Part shown: positions 1 to 10,676 of the stretch, in pieces
Layout: each line of letters opens with the position of its first letter
How positions within the stretch are numbered: position 1 is the stretch's first letter
Source of the DNA: Henckelia pumila
Lineage: Eukaryota; Streptophyta; Magnoliopsida; Lamiales; Gesneriaceae
Reading direction: 5' to 3'
Assembly (NCBI RefSeq): GCF_033568475.1
Contig: NC_133123.1
Coordinates: 138,710,062-138,774,061, forward strand
DNA: 64,000 nucleotides
The notes under the pieces: model-generated
The model's input: the letters and a program-made list of their open reading frames with translations, nothing else
What the model was told of the DNA's origin: nothing
The model's database searches: none
Position numbers and translations under genes: made by a program

Positions 1-616
1 TCATGCATTATTACTTTATTTTAAAAGCCTTAACTACGCTATAGCATACTCCTTATTTACTATAAGGAGCCAGAGCTATACCTGCGTCCGTCGTTAGCCC
101 GCTGATGACGAATGCCCCAGAACTTGAGCACCGCTCCGCTGCAACCCCGGAGCACCTGGCCAACCTCTAGACCAAGCCTAGGAAGGTTGGAAACACCCCT
201 AAACCCCTAAAACCAAGCTGGAACCGAGAGAGAGAGAGTGAAATTGTGTGAGAAATGAGGCCCTCAGATGACCTATTTATAGGCGGAGTTCGGACGGTCT
301 GAACTGGGTTCGGATGGTCCGAACTGCCACTTGTCCGAGTCATTTTGACACCTGGGCTCTGCTGAGTTCGGAGGGCCCGAAGTGGTTCGGAGGGCCCGAA
401 CTGGTCTGTATGCTCCGAACTGTTTTGGTCCTTCTTAACTCATTTTTGGACCCCCGGAACCTATCCTACCATTTTTGGACGTTCTGGATCTGATTTTCTA
501 CTTATTTTAACCAAATAAGGACTCCTTAAACATGTTTTGACACTTTTAAAATTATACGTCATTTTCTAACATGTTTAAAATCACTTAATCTTGTAAAATG
601 GAACCAGGCTACTACA
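1..616 (-). mobile_element. LTR fragment, family with GTTCGGA/TCCGAAC palindromes
   Basis: This is the end of a long terminal repeat that runs off the left edge. It shares order and sequence with 27230-28117: a leader-like stretch, a GA run, a reverse-strand TATA box (CCTATAAATAGG, near 268-280), a stretch rich in GTTCGGA...TCCGAAC palindromes (285-425), and a terminal CTACTACA at 609-616. The TATA box and the TGTAGTAG start on the minus strand give the orientation. No internal coding region is attached, so it is a solo or truncated LTR. The superfamily is probably Ty3-gypsy, but that is inference. Confidence 0.65.
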
Positions 617-1601
617 AAAAAAATCTTAACGAAAACATTATTATTATTTATTTTATTATTTATTGTGCAGTTTTAGGGGTGTCAAAATTGAACCCGACCA
701 GAGTTGACCAGAAAATTATCGGATTAAGGTTAAGGTTTTGGGGTTTGGGTTGGACCTGAAATATTTGATTTTTTTTTAACTAAATAATTAAATACACATA
801 ATAATAATCAATATATTTCGATTTAAATACATAATAACAAATCTCACTTTTATAGTTATATATAATTTAAATTTGAAAATTTAATTGTAAGAAATGTAAA
901 ATATACTTACTACACAAAATAAAAATTATTTTTAAAAATCAAAGTTTTACAAAATAATTATTACATGTTGAAAATCTATGATACAATATACAATAATTGT
1001 TTTTCAAACATAAAATATATAAAAATACAGTAAATATTTCTTAATGCTATAAATAAGTACAGAAACATTTTAAAATTTCTCAAACTAAACCCGAATAAAT
1101 CAATAGCGACCGACCCGAACTCGACTAACCCGATCAACACAAACCTACATGATTTGATTTTTTATTTTGTTTTTTTAAAATATTAATTACTACATATAAT
1201 AATAATAAATATATTTTAATTTAAATACATAATAATAAAATCTCGTTTATATATGATTTAAATTTGAAAGTTTAATTTTAAAAAAATAAAATAAATTTAG
1301 TTATTTACTATAAAAAAAAATTAAAAAATTATTATTTTTGTTGAACTCAGTAAAAAATTATTTTTATAATTATTTTTTAAAATTTTATAAAATAATGACT
1401 TTTGTTGAACTCGGTAAAATTAATTCTATAAGTAAGTAATAAAATTTAAAATAATATTTTAGTGAAAAGATTTTTGAGCAAGACAAAAAATTGTAGGTTG
1501 AAAATTAAGAAAGAAATTTTAAAAGAATTTTAAGATACTTTCATAATTTAATAGGGTGTGTAAACCCTCTATATATGTAAGACTCTATGTACACATAGTA
1601 T
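617..1601. other. AT-rich non-coding stretch with a local direct duplication
   Basis: No gene is visible. Two stretches, about 775-900 and 1180-1290, are diverged direct copies of each other: both run through an ATAATAATAAATATATTT-like motif, then ATTTAAATACATAATAA, then AAATCTC and TTTAAATTTGAAA. The block may be an old transposon, but no terminal repeats were found. Confidence 0.5.
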
Positions 1602-1823
1602 TAGGGCTAGGATACCGAACAGAAATACCGAAATTTCGGCATACCGCAACGAAATTTTTTTGATATATAGACATTTTTTGGGTATAACAAGTTTTTTTTC
1701 GATACCTATACGGTTTCAATATGGATTTTTTTCATACTTAAATTTCAGAATTTCGATATTGGTACCAGTGTGAATTTTTTTCATACGGATATTTTTGTTA
1801 CGGTATACCGAAAACCCACCCTA
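1602..1823. mobile_element. MITE, TACCGAA family, hAT-like (copy 1)
   Basis: A 222-bp element with ends TAGGGCTAGGATACCGAA and, inverted, TAGGGTGGGTTTTCGGTA. It is flanked by the imperfect 8-bp duplication CATAGTAT (1594-1601) and CGTAGCAT (1824-1831). Related copies with the same ends lie at 13549-13775 and 48304-48526, and a truncated copy starts at 7769. The 8-bp duplication and TAGGG termini suggest a non-autonomous hAT element. It has no coding capacity. Confidence 0.75.
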
Positions 1824-1849
1824 CGTAGCATTATCCATTTTGCTATATT

Positions 1850-4800
1850 TTGAAACAAAATGTTGACTTTTCACCAGCAAAGTAATATAAGCCTTTAATA
1901 TAGTTTATTTATGGTAAAATGTCAATTTTATTCATGTATGTATTTATGTGTGATATTTTTAGTATGTTTATTTGAATAAATTATATTCCTGTAATTATGT
2001 TCGTTTGATCAATTTTAGTTATTTCGAATGATTAGTATTATTCTTAAATTTTTGTAAGCACTTGGTTTTAAAAGTTTCTCGAGATATACTTGTCTTTGAT
2101 AATGTAATTATAAATTTTGACAATAATATTTGTCATTTAGTTACATGATTTTGACGAGAAGGACTAGTAAATTAAATTGATTTTTTTAAAAAAACATATA
2201 TGCATATAGTTACAGGATTATAATTGATTCAACAAAATATACAAGACTAAAAATATCATACACCAATTATGTATATCGAACTAAAATTGACATTTTTTCC
2301 TTTATTTATTAAGGATAGTATTATCTTGGATATATCGTCGACTCGGTATTAAAGTACTCTAATTTTAATTTTAATTTTAATTTCTAACTATATAATATAA
2401 GAATGATGATAAAGGCAAATCTGAGATGTAATTTAAAATTTACTCAGAGTGATTCATATAATTAAATTATGCATGATACATGCATGTAGTTATGACAATT
2501 TATATATTCCCCGTAATACTTATTTCTCAATCCAAGGGTAAAAAAAGAATTAAAAGGTATAAACAGTTTCAATTTGAATAAATAATAACCAAATTTTATG
2601 TATGTATATCAGTATATATAATTTTATTTCTTACTAACAACTTTTTTCTCTAATTTTAATAAATTCCTCATCAAATTTTTTCAAAAAAAAAAAAAAATCG
2701 AGCTAGATCGCCTCGGCCCATAAAACTTTAAATAAAAATTTTTAGATAACAACAAACACTAAAAGAATTGAAAAGGAACCTAAAAGTGATGTTTGGGTCT
2801 ATCGTTTCACATCATAAACCAAATATATATCACTGCTTAAATACTTCACATTCCACACTCAAATATACCACCAACCAAATAGTTATGCGCCTCAGTGTTC
2901 ACTTTATTACTATTCATTTATTTTTTCATTTAAATAAAATAATTAATTTATATATATATATATATTAAGTTTATAATCTTTAAATTAATTTATATATATA
3001 TATATCATTTAATATTGAATGTATGTATATAGTTGACTATTAATTAAATTTATTTTATATTTTTTTTTCTGCTTCATCTCCCTCTCCTTAATTTTTTTAT
3101 GGGAGAGAGTTTTTTCTCATTAGCATGCAAAACTTGTATTTGAGAGCACCTAGATATTACAAGCTTCTCGTCGAAAAATTAATTTAATATTAAAATTTTA
3201 TTCAACAAGAAATGATAGCACGCACAACAATTCAAATAATACGAATGTTCGAAAAATTAGAAATTGTGCAACGGATTAACTAGCCATTCTAGCATGAGTG
3301 CATGACAGCCTCCCATTTCATTCGGTGAAATTTTATCAAGCAACGATCATTTTTATCAAATCAAGCAAATTTTGATTATTAAAAAAAGAAAAGAAAAGCG
3401 AGCTAGCATGAGGCAGCCAAGCGCGCGGTGAGCTGCTCAGATTTGTGTCCGGACATTTGCACGTGAGCAAGAACATGCTTCCCTTAGAATGCAGGGACGT
3501 ATCTTCCCTAATCCTTAGGGCTATAGCCTAGCCCATTTTTTTTATTACCTAAATATGTTGGGGGTCCTAAATAATTAATAATGCTGTAAAATTCTTGTTT
3601 ATGCATGCATCTTGTTTCTCTAAAATTTCTCTTTAAAATTTAGCCTCATGACTTCCGCCTCTCAAATCTCAACAAGTAGACACACAAAATCATTTTTATT
3701 TCAAATTAATTTGTAAATATTACAATCGTTGTATGTTGTGAATATATTAAAAAAGTGAGATTTTTTAGAGATTAATAAAATCGGAATGGTTGAATAATGA
3801 AAATTTAATTTGTTTGTTTTGATCAATTATTTGATATTGGATCAAACTAAATTTATCGTCGTATTACTCTAAATTCGTGAAATTCTCAAGCGAATTTTTA
3901 AAAACTGTATATAAACAATTTAAATTGCTTTTTTGGTTATTGCTTGAATATTTGTTGATGAACCATTGATTTTTTAATCTTGATTATTTGATGTTGAGCC
4001 ATTGATTGAATATTAGTTGTTTATTTGTTTGATTGTTATTTAATTTATTATTTGTTTAGAATATAACTTCATGAACTATTTCAAAATGAAACATCAATCT
4101 GCTGCAAAGAAGCTAAAGACATAATTATTTGTCGTTGAACTTCTATCATAATATAATGAATTATTTTATATATATACATATGTATATACTTATATATAAA
4201 TTTTATTATATTAAATTCAAGTCCCTCTCAACTTTAATTCCTGAATCCGTAATCCCTGCACATAGAATGCATGTGATTCCCAATTGTCCGGACAAATTTG
4301 TTATGCGGTTTAGAATGCATGTGATTCCCTTACGAATCGAATTAATTCTTACGTCAGAATATTGCATGTGATTCCTAATTGTCTATGTCTAGCTAACTAG
4401 AAATCTTGTTCTGTAATAAAAGAACATGCTTTGCACTTTCTAATTTCATACGTACTTTTTTTCTTTCATGCTGCTATGGTAGCTGACCAAGCCCAGCCTC
4501 TTGTCGGTAGTTTCCTACCAATTTTATCACAACGAGTATTCTATTTCTACAAGGTAACTAACCCCTTTCGCTTCTATAATTACCAGATTTTTTTTTTATG
4601 ATTACATACCTTCACTTTAATTTTATTCACGCACACACTCACTTAGTCACTTCTATTATCCTGCTCTCTCAACTTTATTATGTATTTCAATCTGAGCACG
4701 GATTTAGGCATTGGAGAGGTCACGCCGAATACACCTTCGACACCTCATAACCCTATTTCTATATGTGTAGAGTCATATTTGCCCGGTCCGACCCTTATAT

Positions 4801-5100
4801 CGAAAGATTGGAAGATCCGCTCTACCAGACCGAACTCGAGATAATTGATTGCATGCATCACATATATTATTTAGTGTTCTTGTATATATTTCTTTCACTA
4901 AATTATTCGAAAATTCACTTCACACCTTATATATATATTTTTAACATAAATTATCAAATTATTAGATTAATTTATGAGAATATATGTTTATGTTAAGATC
5001 CAATGTGTGTAAATTGTCAGAATAAATTCCCCCTAAACCAACTATATATTCAAACCCTAACTCCACTTATTTCTCCACTGTTGCTCAACTTTTTCCCCTT
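1850..5100. other. Non-coding flank of the VTL pseudogene, half of an inverted segmental duplication
   Basis: No gene is visible in this AT-rich stretch. Several blocks match, in reverse complement, the upstream region of the intact gene at 44360-45031: near 1858-1905 with 47130-47165, near 2310-2390 with 47045-47115, near 2768-2805 with 46685-46720, and near 4330-4440 with 46530-46640. The order is conserved, so this is the diverged upstream half of a duplicated block. Short ORFs here have no family features and are AT-rich noise. Confidence 0.6.
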
Positions 5101-5110
5101 CTATAAATAT
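5101..5110 (+). promoter_or_regulatory. TATA box of the VTL pseudogene
   Basis: CTATAAATAT lies about 50 bp upstream of the ATG at 5160. The same box with similar surroundings (a conserved TTCTATAAATA context followed by GTCCACCAC and CTCATCTTCT) is found upstream of both intact VTL genes on the minus strand. The promoter core of the dead copy is therefore preserved and transcription is possible; this is an inference from sequence only. Confidence 0.6.
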
Positions 5111-5159
5111 CACAGCATTTGTCCACCACTCTCATCTTCTCAATATCTTACATTCTTCA

Positions 5160-5868
5160 ATGGCTGCAAACCAAAGACAAAACCCTGATATCAGATTCCC
5201 TCAACCAGTTGACCATTCTCGGCAAATAACCCTGAACCTCGAAGAAAACCAAGAAGTCGACTACTCAAAGCGGTCCCAGTGGCTGCGCTCCTCTATTAAT
5301 TTAGGCGCCAATGATGGCCTTGTCTCTACAACATCATTAATGATGGGCGTGGGAGCTGTCAAACAAGACATCAAAGCCATGATTCTGACAGGTTTTTCTG
5401 GGCAGGTTGCCGGTGCATGGGATTCGGCAGACTCTAGCTCATTTCTTTCACCATCAACTTCTTGTATCCGTTTACTCACAGCTTGATATAGAACTGGCTA
5501 AACTGAAGAGAGTCAGGAAAAGGGACGCGGCTGGTGTGGCGCAAGAAGTTGATGGCGAAAGCAACGAGAGTCTGCCGAATCCAATGCAGGCTGCCGCAGC
5601 ATTACACCAATCCTCACCCAATACTCCTTTATGAAAGAAGCAGCAAGCTGTGGGACCATCGCCCCAACCGAAAACGCCAAAGCTGATGCTGCGGCAGTCT
5701 GCATTGGATTCGGCAGACTCTCGTTGCTTTCACCATCAACTTCTTGCGCCACACCAGCCGCGGTCCTTTTTCCTAACTCTCTTCATTTAATTTAGCCAGT
5801 TCTATATCAGGCTGTGAGTAAACGGATACAACTTCCAGGGGCCTTTAATTCTAGGCTCTAGCTAGCAA
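5160..5868 (+). pseudogene. Vacuolar iron transporter-like (VTL) pseudogene, internally rearranged
   Basis: The first part reads like the intact VTL genes in this window: a start MAANQ, an NPDIRFP segment shared with the 44360-45031 copy, the family signature GANDGLVST and the MMGVGAVKQDIKAM stretch. At about 5418 the reading leaves the family: 5418-5464 is an inverted copy of a downstream piece, 5466-5600 returns to sense, 5601-5827 is antisense, and about 5830-5868 is the sense gene end again. The open frame ends at 5484-5486 after 108 codons, before the third membrane segment, so no functional five-helix CCC1/VIT-type transporter can be made. The 3' UTR-like sequence after 5868 also matches the intact copies. 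Its N-terminus and flank group it with the 44-kb copy. Confidence 0.9.
5466..5827. repeat. Inverted repeat (hairpin) made of sense and antisense VTL sequence
   Basis: The sense arm at about 5466-5600 covers the loop between membrane segments 2 and 3 of VTL. The antisense arm at about 5688-5827 is its near-perfect reverse complement, with few mismatches over about 135 bp. They are separated by about 87 bp of antisense sequence (5601-5687). A third, shorter antisense piece lies upstream at 5418-5464 and could compete for the same sense arm. An RNA read across this region would fold into a long stem with high similarity to the two intact VTL genes. Confidence 0.85.
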
Positions 5869-6272
5869 GCATTATTGTGTTATTTTGCTCTGTGTGGTTT
5901 TGTTGGCATTGTAACGGAAATAATTTGATAATATGTACATTCCTCCCTCACTACTTTATTTTTCACACACATTTGAAGTAGACGTCTTTTGAGTTTTTTA
6001 CCAACTATATATATCCTCTGTCATATTATTAGGTTGGAGGTACGTATAACACCACCCGTGATCAATTAAAGTAAGTATATTTATATTCTGCATGGTTTTT
6101 GGCCTTTTCACCGTTATGATGAGTTGTGACATGAAATTAAATTATTTTAATTATTTTAGAGAAAAGCAAATTTTACAGAAAAGATGCATGAATTAATATT
6201 TTCCGCAACATGATAAAATTACTAGGCAGTACTAGCAATTAATCCTTGTGATAAATAAATGATTTTTGACCG

Positions 6273-7742
6273 TGATTGGGACGGCATATGCTCTCAACAT
6301 ATTGTTTAACATCCCAGTTTAGGCCGGGGTGCTGTGCATCGGTTGCAGCACGCTCCTCTTGATCAGACTCCAAAGATATGGGGTATCCTCTAGGGATGAC
6401 AATTTTCTCCGAATCCGATGGGTAACTCGATATCCGACCCGAACGGAGGAGGGTATGGAGGCATTTTTTGGACCCGATTAAATAAATGGGTATGGGGATC
6501 TCGTAAATGGGGATGGAGGAGGATGTAGTGGTATCCTACTCATACCCGACCCGATACCCGATTATATATATATATTAATTTATATTAAATAAATGCTAAT
6601 TTAATTTTTTTTTTGAATTATGTTAGTTGGATGAAATAATGAAAATTATTAATATAAAACTAATGCTATTTTTTAGAAGTTTTATTTTTTATATAAGTAT
6701 TTGGTTGTAAATTTTTTTCGGTGTTTTATTTTTTATTATCTTAAAAATTTTGATATAAAAATCTAGTAAATAAGTATAGTTTTATCAAATAATTAAAATT
6801 TTAAAAAAAATATTTTTATGGAGTATATACAATAAATGGGTATATGGGTAGGGTATGGATATCCGATCATCCGATGGATATGAGGATGAAGATGAAATTA
6901 AATATCCGATGGGTATGGGGATGGATTTAATAAATGGGTATGGGGATGGAGTCACGATATCCTACCCATACCCGACCATTGTCATTCCTAGTATCCACTT
7001 CAATATAGTTATTTAGTTTTTTTAACTTTGGTAAATATTTTTGTCTATTTATATACATACATTTATAATTAGATCTTTAAAATTATAATATAATATTCAT
7101 TATATTATATTTATATTTTATATAATATAACATTATTTCGGTACGATTGTCCGGTTAATCGGTTGGATCTATGTTTTTTAAGGTGAGACCAATTCGAGCA
7201 CTTGAGTTTGGTTTTTTTTTTTTTACATATCACTTGCGCCAAAAAAAAAAAATTTGAAGGTAGATGTAAACAATTTTGATAGCATTAACTGTTCATTCAA
7301 ATCGATAATAACAAGAAAATCTCGGAAGAAAAGGGTAAATTAGAGCTATGAACTCGGATGATTCAATTTCTTTCAATAATGAAACTTTAGAGTAAATGGA
7401 ATGCTATATTTAGAACTATTTCCTAAAAAAATTTTGATCCCCACCATTTTAATTAATATTTCATATTTAAAACCATCTTTTTTATCTTTGTTTTGTAGTT
7501 ATAAATATAAATATATTTTTAATAAATTTTAAAAGCCGATAAAACAGTTGAGAAAGCTGAAATTTTTAATTGCAACGTTAGTATTCGTCATGGCTGCCTG
7601 TTTTTTCGCGAAATGAAGTTATGTGAAGCCTCCGACAGCCGATGTGATGAGAGGAATGTTTGTACCTAAGCTTAAAGGCCAAGGTGCTATGGGTGATGCT
7701 ATTGCGCTGCTTGGGGATCTAGTCATGCCGTACGATCATTTA
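6273..7742 (+). pseudogene. NRAMP-type metal transporter pseudogene fragment, plus strand
   Basis: Two exons of the NRAMP family (proton-coupled divalent-metal importers for Fe, Mn and similar ions) are recognisable. Exon 6273-6382 encodes the helix IGTAYALNILFNIPV and ends with LQRYG at a GT donor (6383). Exon 7548-7742 follows an ACAG acceptor and encodes LRKLKFLIATLVFVMAACFF, then [18 protein letters not shown] and IALLG...VMP, which in working NRAMPs is followed by the helix with the MPHN metal-site motif; here it reads MPYD. Defects: in-frame TAG in the first exon where tryptophan is usual, in-frame TGA at 7614-7616, a lost acceptor before 6273 (GACC instead of GACAG), and no exons on either side. 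A hAT element sits in the intron. Confidence 0.85.
6391..6990. mobile_element. Non-autonomous hAT element, 600 bp
   Basis: The ends are TAGGGATGACAAT and its inverted partner ATTGTCATTCCTA. They are flanked by the 8-bp duplication GTATCCTC (6383-6390) and GTATCCAC (6991-6998), one mismatch. The interior is rich in GGGTATGGGGAT-type and complementary CCCATACCCGA-type sequence near both ends, with an AT-rich middle and no ORF. The insertion begins directly at the GT splice donor of the NRAMP exon. Confidence 0.88.
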
Positions 7743-7768
7743 AAAAAAACTAAATTTATTATTTATTT

Positions 7769-7990
7769 TAGGGCTGAGAAAAAAATACCGAAATGCTGTC
7801 ATACCGCTTATATCGTATCGAAAAAAAATCGTATATATCGAAAATTTCAGGATATTTTCGGTATCGGTATCGGTATCGGTATCGGTATGGGATTTGCGAA
7901 ATTTATGTATTTCGGTATACCCAAAAAATATAAAAAAAAGTATTTACCAAAGTTTAAAAACTATAATAACTATATATACATATATTAAAA
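7769..7990. mobile_element. TACCGAA-family MITE, truncated copy, with (CGGTAT)n run
   Basis: It starts TAGGGCTGAG followed by AATACCGAAAT, the family end, and contains ATACCG and TATCGAAAA motifs shared with the other copies. At about 7859-7890 there is a run of CGGTAT hexamers made from the family's own motif. The right end is not recognisable, so the right coordinate is approximate. The insertion lies directly after the NRAMP exon. An ORF through it is only a shadow. Confidence 0.6.
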
Positions 7991-8422
7991 ATATCTAGTA
8001 TAGTTATATATTGTTTTTAAAACGAAAAAATAGATTAAATAACCTCTAAACAATATTTATAACAAAGCTAGCGCAAATTCATAATAATCATATATATATA
8101 TATACACAAATATAACCAAATATTAAATTAAATTTTTAAATATAAAAAATGTATTTTTTAAAAAATATATTTTCAAAACCGGTTGAATCTGTTCAAATTG
8201 CAAGATAGGTCGTTTCTACGTGACAATAGACATAACCAGCATTTATTATTTTAAGCTTTTAATTAATATAAATAAGTTAGTCAAACTGATATTTTTTAAA
8301 AATAATGTATATATATTATAATTTCTTTTTTTTAAAAAGGCTATTTATTAGTTGTTTTCAAAATAAAAATTGGCTATTTATTAGTTCATTTTTGTCCAAA
8401 TTTCTGAATTCTCGAGTGTTAC

Positions 8423-9863
8423 CCCATATCTTTGGAGTCCGATCAAGAGGAGCAAGTTGCAACCGGTGCACAGCACCCCCGGCCCAAATTGAGATGTTAA
8501 ATAATATGTTGAGAGCAAATGTCGTCCCAATCACTGTCAAAAATCATTTAATTATCACAAGGATTAATTGTTAGCACTGCCTTTAATCATATATGTTGCG
8601 GAAGATATTTCATGCATCTTTTCTGTAAAATTTGATTTTTTCTAAGATAATGACAATAATTTAATTTTATGTCACAACTCATCAAAACGGTGAAAATGAC
8701 AATAAACTACTTACTTTCAAGAAGGGTACACACAAATTAGTATAAATTTGTGGGAATATAGTCAAAATGGTCCTGTAAGTTTGCCTATTTTGTGTTTTGG
8801 TCCTGTAAGTATTTAATTTTGTGTTTTGGTCCTATAAGTTAAGTTATAATTGGATTTTAGTCCTTTCTTCATAGATTGTTGACGTGACATTAGAAAATGC
8901 TGACGTGGCAGCTAAAAATTCTTAAATGACATTGAGAAATGATGACGTGTCTATTGTGGTATCAACAATTAAATGTTATGTTTTCAAAACCTTAAATATC
9001 ATGTTTTCAAAACCTTAAATATTATGTTTTCAAAATCAAACTGTACCAACTGGTTCAACCAATTCGACACGGAACCGGTCATTGATTTGATCCGAAACAC
9101 TCCCAAAAACCGTTTTAACGGTTGAATCGGCAGAATTGGTCAAGAACTGAAAAATTGGTTTTTCGATTTTTTTTTAGAAAAATTAGTTTTTTTTTATTTT
9201 AAAACCTTAATTTAATATTTTATTATATATATATACATGATTATTTTTTTTTTTCTCGTTAGAAATATTATTTATTAATATTAGAGTTTATAATTTTTAA
9301 CATATTTTTTATTTTTTTAAAATTGATTAATATTTATAAATATTAAAGTTTAGTTTTCAAACTACGATAAATATATAAATTTTTTCTATTTATATAACTT
9401 TGTTAGGTTTTATAATTTAAAATATATTATTAATTATATTATATAAACGATTTTCCGATACGACCGTCCGGTTAAAATAATTCAATCAATTGAATTATTT
9501 TTTTAAGTTAGATCGGTTTGATCATCGGTTCAATTATAAAAATATTTTTTAAATGAAAAAGGACTAAAAACCAAAATATAACTAAACTTACAGGACCAAA
9601 ACTCAAAATTTAATACTTATAGAACCAAATCACAAAACAAGTAAACTTACATGACTATTTTGGTTATTATCCCTAAATTTGTCTGGCCCAATATTTAATC
9701 TATATTGCAAGTTTTCAATTTGAGCATTGAAAAGTATAGATAATTGAATTACAACTATCCACAAATACCTTCGGGAATGTCTGAAGCTATGACTGCAACC
9801 TCAGCCAATAGCCACAAACAATCAATAGCTTACGGGTGTTGGGTATTCCGCTTTGCACAACTC
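8423..9863 (-). pseudogene. NRAMP-type metal transporter pseudogene fragment, minus strand
   Basis: Read on the minus strand, exon 9863-9769 follows a CGCAG acceptor, encodes ELCKAEYPTPV and then, after a frameshift, CLWLLAEVAVIASDIPE, and ends at GAAG with a GT donor. Exon 8533-8423 follows a GACAG acceptor, encodes IGTTFALNILFNI and ends LQRYG at a GTAACA donor. These are consecutive exons of the NRAMP core (family reading around DIPE and VIGTAFALN). Defects: a 4-bp ATTG-type duplication in the first exon and an extra G in the second exon after WAG. The intron is enlarged by a 922-bp Mutator-like element. It converges with the plus-strand fragment and shares one exon with it, so the two are inverted copies rather than one gene. 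Confidence 0.85.
8752..9673. mobile_element. Mutator-like non-autonomous element, 922 bp
   Basis: Terminal inverted repeats of about 120 bp: the left end reads GGGAATATAGTCAAAATGG then TCCTGTAAGTTTGCC, and the inverted right end reads GGGATAATAACCAAAATAG then TCATGTAAGTTTACT. A perfect 9-bp duplication TAAATTTGT flanks it (8743-8751 and 9674-9682), typical of Mutator-like elements. The interior (about 9050-9550) is AT-rich with CGGTTGAA/TTCAACCG-type motifs and may hold a further nested element. There is no transposase ORF. Confidence 0.88.
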
Positions 9864-10203
9864 CTGCGTATGATAGATATTATCATTCTTTTTAAATTTC
9901 ATTTAATTTTTTTTGTGTATATATATATATATATATCTTTTTTTTTTGCAAAACTTTTCACAAATTTTATGAGTGATAACGTCGTACCAATTTTCGATTC
10001 AAAATTTTAAATTTGATTGAGCGTTATAATTACTTTTTAATTCTGTGAGAACCCAAAATTTCCAAGCAGAAATGAAGAGCCATAACTGATGGAATTAGGA
10101 GCATATTTTTTTCAAATTCAAGGCTTGATGTGAAGAGTTGTAACAACCAAAGAAATAAAAAGGAATGATGGCTCTTTATGGAAATTATTGGCCATGAATG
10201 GGA

Positions 10204-10602
10204 TGTTATGGATTATGTCGGAGTGATCATGACGATAATAATTGCGAAATAAAATAATCAATAAGAACACCAAAGATTTACGTGGTTCACCCAATATAGG
10301 CTACGTCCACGGAGCTGCTGCAAATATTTATTACCGGAGAAATATTACAAGTGTATACAAAACACTATATCTCTCACACGATCCCAACACCCGAGTATTA
10401 CCGAGAAAAAATATTTCTCTAACTCACACAAGAGAACACTCAAAAAAACCCAAGAAACTCTTTTTTCTTAACTCTCTTTTCTTTGCTCTCTCGCTCTGGG
10501 ATATCTAAACTAAAGGGGAAGGAGCTGATGCATTTAATTGCTTCCCCTACTTCCACCTGCCATCATCCCAACTTCAACCAATCACCATCATTTGCCACCT
10601 AA
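10204..10602 (-). repeat. Copia 3' LTR (left)
   Basis: It matches the right LTR 13096-13542 closely but lacks about 45 bp found there at about 13417-13461 (a block ending in ACGCGTCAATTAAATG that includes a short direct repeat, TGATGCATTTAAT). Its outer end TGTTATGG is intact. Its inner end has lost the canonical terminal CA-type dinucleotide and merges with an A-rich run. Confidence 0.85.
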
Positions 10603-10676
10603 AAAATCTCCCACTTGAAGACTTGATATCAATCATGACTTCACACAGTCAATACAGCAACTCATGCCTTCTTTAT

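Larger units (their letters stand above)
6105..8695. repeat. Inverted duplication of an NRAMP gene segment (arms 6105-6382 and 8423-8695)
   Basis: The left arm on the plus strand and the right arm on the minus strand match over about 275 bp, including intron sequence (for example TTTTCACCG, GATGAGTTGTGACAT, ACAGAAAAGATGCATGAA, TAATCCTTGTGATAA) and the same NRAMP exon. The arms diverge by scattered substitutions and small gaps. Between them lie a hAT element, a second NRAMP exon and a MITE. Confidence 0.8.

Noticed and set aside
2768-2968. Small ORF of 66 codons
   Set aside because: It lies in AT-rich flank, ends in an IYIYIY run from a TA microsatellite, and has no family motif. The start region matches the upstream flank of VTL gene B, so it is non-coding.
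5407-5752. ORFs on both strands over the VTL pseudogene
   Set aside because: They arise because sense and antisense pieces of the same gene are mixed in the hairpin. They are not separate genes.
7623-7988. 121-codon ORF with GIGIGIGIG
   Set aside because: Only its first part is NRAMP exon; the rest reads through intron, MITE and the CGGTAT run. It is not a protein.
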